DNA of 9,254 nt from Nitrospirota bacterium (GTDB lineage: Bacteria > Nitrospirota > Thermodesulfovibrionia > Thermodesulfovibrionales > Dissulfurispiraceae). Made by a program: the position numbers and the translations under genes. The notes beneath the pieces are model-generated. The model was not told where the DNA came from. It saw only the letters and a list, made by a program, of their open reading frames with translations, and ran no database searches. This document shows, one piece after another, positions 5,747 to 9,254 of the stretch. The DNA lies in contig JACREW010000183.1 of assembly GCA_016212685.1 (NCBI GenBank), positions 1-9,254 of the forward strand, written 5' to 3'. Within the stretch, counting starts at the first letter, position 1; every line of letters begins with the position of its first letter.

Positions 5747-8182
5747 ATGAGTAAATACGCTGAACTCTTCAAGGCAGTAAAAAAAGACGGATCCGAAGAT
5801 GAAATAATCCGCTCCGGAGAGATGCCGGATTCCGGGCAGAAAAGGTTTACTCTGCTCTTTGTGGATGACGAAGAAAATGTGCTCCATGCGCTCAGGCGTA
5901 TATTCCTCGATGAAAACTATGAAATCCTGACTGCTGCATCAGGTGAAGATGCTCTTAATATTATGGAAAACACCGTCGTTCACCTGGTGATTTCCGACCA
6001 CAGAATGCCCGGGATGTTAGGTTCCGAACTGCTCAGAGAGATTAAAAACAGATGGCCCGAGACCATACGGATCATGCTCACAGGCCATGCGGATATTCAG
6101 GCGATAATGGGCGCTGTAAATGAAGGCGCGGTTTATAAATTCATAACGAAACCGTGGGGCGACGAAGACCTGCGGCTGACCGTGAGCATCGCCCTTCATC
6201 AGTACGTATTGACTCAGGAGAACAAAAAACTTAAGGAACTCGCCAAAAAACAGGAAACTCGCATAAAGCAATACTCCAACCTGTTCGACGAATACAGGGG
6301 AATTTTAGGCAGCATACTCGTGAAATCTGGCATCATCACCAATGAGCAGCTCAGCAGGGCATTGAAAGAAAAAGACAAGGACGAATTCATAAGCGATGCC
6401 ATAGTCCGCCTTGGATTCACGACAGAATCGAAGATAGTTCAGGCGATCCAGAAGCACCAGAACCTGGATTACATAGACCTTAAAGAGGCGCACATAAATC
6501 CCAATGTCGCAAAGTTCCTTCCGCGCGAACTCTGCGAAAAGAACAGACTGATCCCGGTAAAGTTAGAAGGCAAAACCCTCACAATTGCGATGGCCGACCC
6601 TTCGGATATCGTCAAAACCGACAGCATCTCGATGCTCACCGGTTTTAATGTAAGTTCAGTAGTCGCGAAGTCATCGGATATTGCCGCTCAGATCAAAAGG
6701 ATTTACGGAGAAAAGACGGGAACCGAAGCGCCGGTCGAATTGGAAGAGACATTCGAGTTGGAGCCTATAGAGGAAATAGATATAGTAATAGAAGACGAGG
6801 AATCGGACGTTAATGTTCAGGAACTGCTCAATACATCCGGTGTCCCTCCCATAATAAGGATCGTAAACGCGATCATTATGGAGGCGCTGCGTTATCAGGC
6901 GAGCGATATACATATCGAACCGAAAACAAAATACACCATCGTCAGATACAGAATAGACGGAATGCTCCATACGAAGCTCAAAATTCCCTCTCATTTGCAT
7001 ACCGCCGCCATATCCCGCGTGAAGATACTCGCCAAGATGGATATCTCGGAGCGCCGCAAGCCGCAGGACGGAAGGATCACGTTAAAAACAGGCGCCCGGA
7101 TCGTGGACGTCAGGGTTTCCACAATGCCTACTATAAACGGCGAAAAAGTCGTTATGAGGATACTGGACAAAGGGGCTTCCACGAAAAAGATCGCGGAACT
7201 CGGCATGCTCGACAACGACCTCCGGAAACTCGCGGTGGTTATCAAGAAACCGCAGGGCATATTGATATCAACGGGACCGACCGGCAGCGGCAAGACCACA
7301 ACGCTTTATTCCATTCTTTACGAAATGCTCCAATCCACAAAAAACTACGAAACAATAGAAGACCCCGTCGAATATTTCCTCGAAGACGCAAATCAAATTT
7401 ATGTCAGGGAAAAGATAGGCCTCTCCTTTGCGTCAATATTAAGGTCAACGCTCAGGCAGGACCCCGACGTAATACTGGTAGGAGAAATACGCGATTACGA
7501 AACGGCGGATGTGGCATTTAAGGCGGCCATCACAGGCCATATGGTGCTGACCAGCCTTCATACAAACAATACCGTCGCATCCATAACCAGGCTTATAGAC
7601 ATAGGAGTCAAGCCCTATCTTATCGCGTCGGCCATCGAGGGGATAATAGCTCAGAGGCTCGTAAGAAGGGTCTGCCGGCATTGCAAAACAGCGGCCTCTC
7701 CGGATGAAGACGTCATGAATCTCCTGAAAATCTCGAAAAACACGTTTCAAGAAGTCTCTATAGGGAAAGGATGCGGCAAATGCAATAACACGGGATACCT
7801 TGGAAGGACAGGCGTTTTTGAGATGTTTGTTATGAACGATGATTTTCGCCGGATCATAATTACCGAATATAAGGAATCGGAGCTCATGAACCTTGCAAAG
7901 GCGGGCGGCATGAGGACATTGATGGAGGACGGCATAGAAAAGGTCAGATTAGGCATCACTACGCTCGACGAGCTTATACGCGTAATAGGCCCGCCCACAA
8001 AATATGAACGCCAGTGCGGGAATTGCGGCAATCTAATCGATATGAAATTCCTGTTTTGCCCCCACTGCGGCGCATTTAAAACCAATATATGCCATAATTG
8101 CAAGATGCCTCTCGAAGAAGAGTGGAATATATGCCCTTTCTGCGGAACACATAAAAAAGATAAAGAGCATAGGAGGTTTTGA
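5747..8182 (+). CDS. REC-MshEN-PilB/GspE-type assembly ATPase with C-terminal double zinc ribbon
   Basis: At 811 residues it is far longer than typical PilB/GspE (about 500-580). In order: an unstructured lead (1-31); receiver (33-155) with D40/D41, D84, T112 and K135 in KPW; a short coiled coil; a MshEN-like domain (about 187-325); an acidic linker (about 325-360); and the secretion ATPase core (about 365-745). The core has Walker A GPTGSGKT (510-517), the Asp box TIEDPVEY, Walker B DPDVILVGE (572-580), the His box GHMVLTSLHTN (597-607), and the zinc tetracysteine C643/C646/C676/C679 typical of PilB and GspE. Two further CxxC zinc ribbons end the protein (C757/C760/C771/C774 and C782/C785/C796/C799). 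Such ATPases power pilus extension or type II secretion. Here phosphorylation may gate the motor. The ribosome site is weak (GGA at 5739-5741). An in-frame ATG at 5822 has its GGAGAG directly abutting, so 5747 is preferred. Confidence 0.93.
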   Translation: MSKYAELFKAVKKDGSEDEIIRSGEMPDSGQKRFTLLFVDDEENVLHALRRIFLDENYEILTAASGEDALNIMENTVVHLVISDHRMPGMLGSELLREIKNRWPETIRIMLTGHADIQAIMGAVNEGAVYKFITKPWGDEDLRLTVSIALHQYVLTQENKKLKELAKKQETRIKQYSNLFDEYRGILGSILVKSGIITNEQLSRALKEKDKDEFISDAIVRLGFTTESKIVQAIQKHQNLDYIDLKEAHINPNVAKFLPRELCEKNRLIPVKLEGKTLTIAMADPSDIVKTDSISMLTGFNVSSVVAKSSDIAAQIKRIYGEKTGTEAPVELEETFELEPIEEIDIVIEDEESDVNVQELLNTSGVPPIIRIVNAIIMEALRYQASDIHIEPKTKYTIVRYRIDGMLHTKLKIPSHLHTAAISRVKILAKMDISERRKPQDGRITLKTGARIVDVRVSTMPTINGEKVVMRILDKGASTKKIAELGMLDNDLRKLAVVIKKPQGILISTGPTGSGKTTTLYSILYEMLQSTKNYETIEDPVEYFLEDANQIYVREKIGLSFASILRSTLRQDPDVILVGEIRDYETADVAFKAAITGHMVLTSLHTNNTVASITRLIDIGVKPYLIASAIEGIIAQRLVRRVCRHCKTAASPDEDVMNLLKISKNTFQEVSIGKGCGKCNNTGYLGRTGVFEMFVMNDDFRRIIITEYKESELMNLAKAGGMRTLMEDGIEKVRLGITTLDELIRVIGPPTKYERQCGNCGNLIDMKFLFCPHCGAFKTNICHNCKMPLEEEWNICPFCGTHKKDKEHRRF
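8171..8176 (+). promoter_or_regulatory. Strong Shine-Dalgarno (AGGAGG) for the stand-alone REC gene
   Basis: AGGAGG lies six bases before ATG 8183 and inside the last codons of the ATPase gene, whose TGA directly abuts that ATG. The stand-alone receiver may therefore be translated independently and more strongly than the ATPase, whose own ribosome site is weak. Confidence 0.7.
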
Positions 8183-8572
8183 ATGGAGAGATACAATATT
8201 TTAATAGTAGACGACGAGCCGAATGTTATTTCCTCATTGAAAAGAATATTCATAGACGAGCCGTATGATATATATGAGGCTAACAGCGCGTCGGAAGGAC
8301 TGGCGGTATTTGAAAAAAAGCATCCTATTCATGTCGTTATATCCGATGAAAGAATGCCGGAGGTATCGGGTTCGGAATTTTTGGCGGCGGTTAGAAATAA
8401 ATATCCGAGGACTATAAGAATACTGCTTACCGGATACGCGAGCATAGAGGCGGCGATGAAAGCGATAAACAAAGGAGAGATCTTCAGGTTTTTCACAAAG
8501 CCGTGGGAAGAGACTGAGATACGGGATGCGGTCAGGGCTGCAATAGTAAGATATAATATAGACAGCAACTGA
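8183..8572 (+). CDS. Stand-alone receiver-domain protein (CheY-like)
   Basis: The protein has 129 residues, a single complete receiver with no output domain. Key residues: D10/D11, phospho-acceptor D55 (SDERMPEV), T83 (LLTGYAS) and K106 in KPW. It begins directly after the ATPase stop, with AGGAGG six bases upstream. Single-domain receivers act by docking to a partner or as a phosphate sink or relay. Possible partners here are the kinase, the ATPase or the GTPase, but the sequence does not say which. It is closest to the following gene: both share DEPNVI, SLKR, DEPY-(D/E)-IY and ASIEAAMKAINKGEI followed by RFFTKPW, where the other receivers in the block have YAD or HAD and Y/F-KF or KY. This points to recent tandem duplication. 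Domain call is secure; role is inference. Confidence 0.93.
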   Translation: MERYNILIVDDEPNVISSLKRIFIDEPYDIYEANSASEGLAVFEKKHPIHVVISDERMPEVSGSEFLAAVRNKYPRTIRILLTGYASIEAAMKAINKGEIFRFFTKPWEETEIRDAVRAAIVRYNIDSN

Positions 8573-8587
8573 TCAAAAGGAGCAGAC

Positions 8588-9148
8588 ATGGCACAAGACG
8601 CTATTTTGATAGTAGACGATGAGCCGAACGTAATCGCTTCTCTGAAGAGGGTATTTACGGACGAGCCGTATGAGATATACTCCGCAGCAGGAGCGCTCGA
8701 AGGCATTGAAATATTGAAAAACAATCCTGTAAAAGTTGTCGTATCCGACGAAAAGATGCCCGATATTACGGGCTCCGAGTTCCTTGCGATGGTGCGCGAA
8801 CAATTTCCGGACGTAATCCGCATAATGCTCACGGGCCATGCGAGCATAGAGGCGGCAATGAAGGCCATCAATAAGGGCGAAATCTACAGGTTTTTCACAA
8901 AGCCGTGGGACGACATGGAACTGAAGTTCGCCGTAAGGGCCGCAATCGATAAATACAACATCGAGGAAGAAAACCGGAGGCTCCTGGAGATAGTAAAGCG
9001 ACAGGCGTTAAACATGAAACTGCTCGAAAGACAATTCCCGGGCATAACCAAACTCGAACGTGACGAAAACGACAGGATACTGCTGCCGGACATATCGGAA
9101 GATGAAATTACCCGAATCATAGCCCAATGCGAAGAAAATCTGTATTGA
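8588..9148 (+). CDS. Receiver-domain protein with short helical C-terminal tail
   Basis: The protein has 186 residues. The receiver (1-120) has D10/D11, phospho-acceptor D54 (SDEKMPDI), T82 and K105 in KPW. A coiled-coil helix (about 121-147) and a tail of about 40 residues follow, containing LERQFPGITKLERDE and a predicted closing helix. That tail is not a DNA-binding or enzymatic domain I can name; it is probably for dimerisation or partner docking. AAAGGAG at 8576-8582, five bases before ATG, supports the start, and 15 bases separate it from the previous gene, its tandem paralogue. A 24-base stretch around the KPW codons (8887-8910) is identical to 8485-8508 in that paralogue. It appears to be the last gene of the block in this window: a promoter-like sequence overlaps its stop codon and no further start is seen. 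REC assignment is secure; function beyond that is unknown. Confidence 0.92.
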   Translation: MAQDAILIVDDEPNVIASLKRVFTDEPYEIYSAAGALEGIEILKNNPVKVVVSDEKMPDITGSEFLAMVREQFPDVIRIMLTGHASIEAAMKAINKGEIYRFFTKPWDDMELKFAVRAAIDKYNIEEENRRLLEIVKRQALNMKLLERQFPGITKLERDENDRILLPDISEDEITRIIAQCEENLY

Positions 9149-9173
9149 CAAAGATATGAACATTTTGTATTCT
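9145..9173 (+). promoter_or_regulatory. Possible sigma-70-type promoter overlapping the last stop codon
   Basis: TTGACA (9145-9150) is a perfect -35 hexamer and is followed after exactly 17 bases by TATTCT (9168-9173), a 4-of-6 match to -10. The region is A+T-rich, unlike the coding DNA. TTGACA overlaps the TGA stop at 9146-9148, so it could arise by chance. If real, it would drive a transcript beginning near 9180 and running out of the window. Confidence 0.4.
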
Positions 9174-9184
9174 AATATAGTCAT

Positions 9185-9225
9185 TCTGATTATCCCTCCG
9201 GAATCAGATCACAAATTAGGGATAA
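9185..9225 (+). other. Small inverted repeats, two overlapping pairings, in the 3' non-coding tail
   Basis: TCTGATT (9185-9191) pairs perfectly with AATCAGA (9202-9208) around a 10-base loop containing CCCTCC. An alternative pairing joins TTATCCC (9190-9196) with GGGATAA (9219-9225). The two share bases and cannot form together. No run of T follows either, so neither looks like an intrinsic terminator. The rest of the 106-base tail (9149-9254) shows no gene. Confidence 0.4.
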
Positions 9226-9254
9226 ATCATAGAGTATAGATACAGAAATCAAAA

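Noticed and set aside
5737..5754. Five-codon mini-ORF (ATG GAA AAT TAT GAG TAA) overlapping the ATPase start
   Set aside because: It has no ribosome-binding site of its own and is short enough to be chance; noted only because the ATPase start is weak.
7747..8253. Reverse-strand open frame opposite the ATPase C-terminus
   Set aside because: The forward frame has clear zinc ribbons and ATPase end; the reverse translation has no recognisable motif.
8329..8871. Long open frame on the reverse strand across the two tandem receivers
   Set aside because: It is antisense to two well-supported receiver genes, spans their junction, lacks any recognisable domain, and arises because both paralogues share the same codon pattern.
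9185..9208. Intrinsic terminator
   Set aside because: The stem is only seven base pairs, A+T-rich, and no T-run follows.
9149..9254. c-di-GMP riboswitch in the 3' tail, suggested by the HD-GYP context
   Set aside because: Only a short CCTCCGG resembles part of the GEMM consensus; the rest of the conserved core and stems is absent.

Overview
The window holds one dense block of nine genes, all on the + strand, with gaps of 0 to 29 bases or short overlaps. It reads as a single operon that continues past the left edge. Seven of the nine proteins carry a response-regulator receiver (REC) domain of one close subfamily, marked by a Lys-Pro-Trp motif at the conserved lysine. None of the seven has a recognisable DNA-binding output domain. 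The other two genes encode an MglA-family small GTPase and a soluble histidine kinase. By eye the base composition is mid-range. Together with MglA, HD-GYP and PilB/GspE-type proteins, this suggests a diderm bacterium of the Nitrospirota or Desulfobacterota kind. That placement is inference; no marker gene is present.

Layout, left to right: (1) 2-601, the end of a REC/coiled-coil/PAS protein cut by the window edge; (2) 598-1551, REC-HD-GYP; (3) 1576-2379, a second REC/coiled-coil/PAS protein; (4) 2369-3691, a second REC/HD-GYP protein with a long coiled coil and a C-terminal extension; (5) 3695-4363, an MglA-like GTPase; (6) 4365-5717, a histidine kinase; (7) 5747-8182, REC fused to a PilB/GspE-type assembly ATPase that ends in two zinc ribbons; (8) 8183-8572, a stand-alone REC; (9) 8588-9148, REC with a short helical tail. 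Genes 1-2 and 3-4 look like two copies of one two-gene unit, and genes 8-9 look like a tandem duplicate. The last 106 bases hold no gene. They contain a promoter-like pair of hexamers overlapping the final stop codon, and a small inverted repeat.

Functional reading (inference): one cytoplasmic kinase could phosphorylate many similar receivers. Their outputs are c-di-GMP hydrolysis (two HD-GYP proteins), PAS-mediated sensing or docking (two), a pilus or secretion motor (one) and protein-protein signalling (two), with a polarity-type GTPase in the same transcript. This would fit local control of type IV pili, twitching or secretion rather than transcriptional control. Two 7-base tandem repeat tracts touch the kinase gene, one inside its reading frame and one across its stop codon. 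They hint at a separate history for that region.
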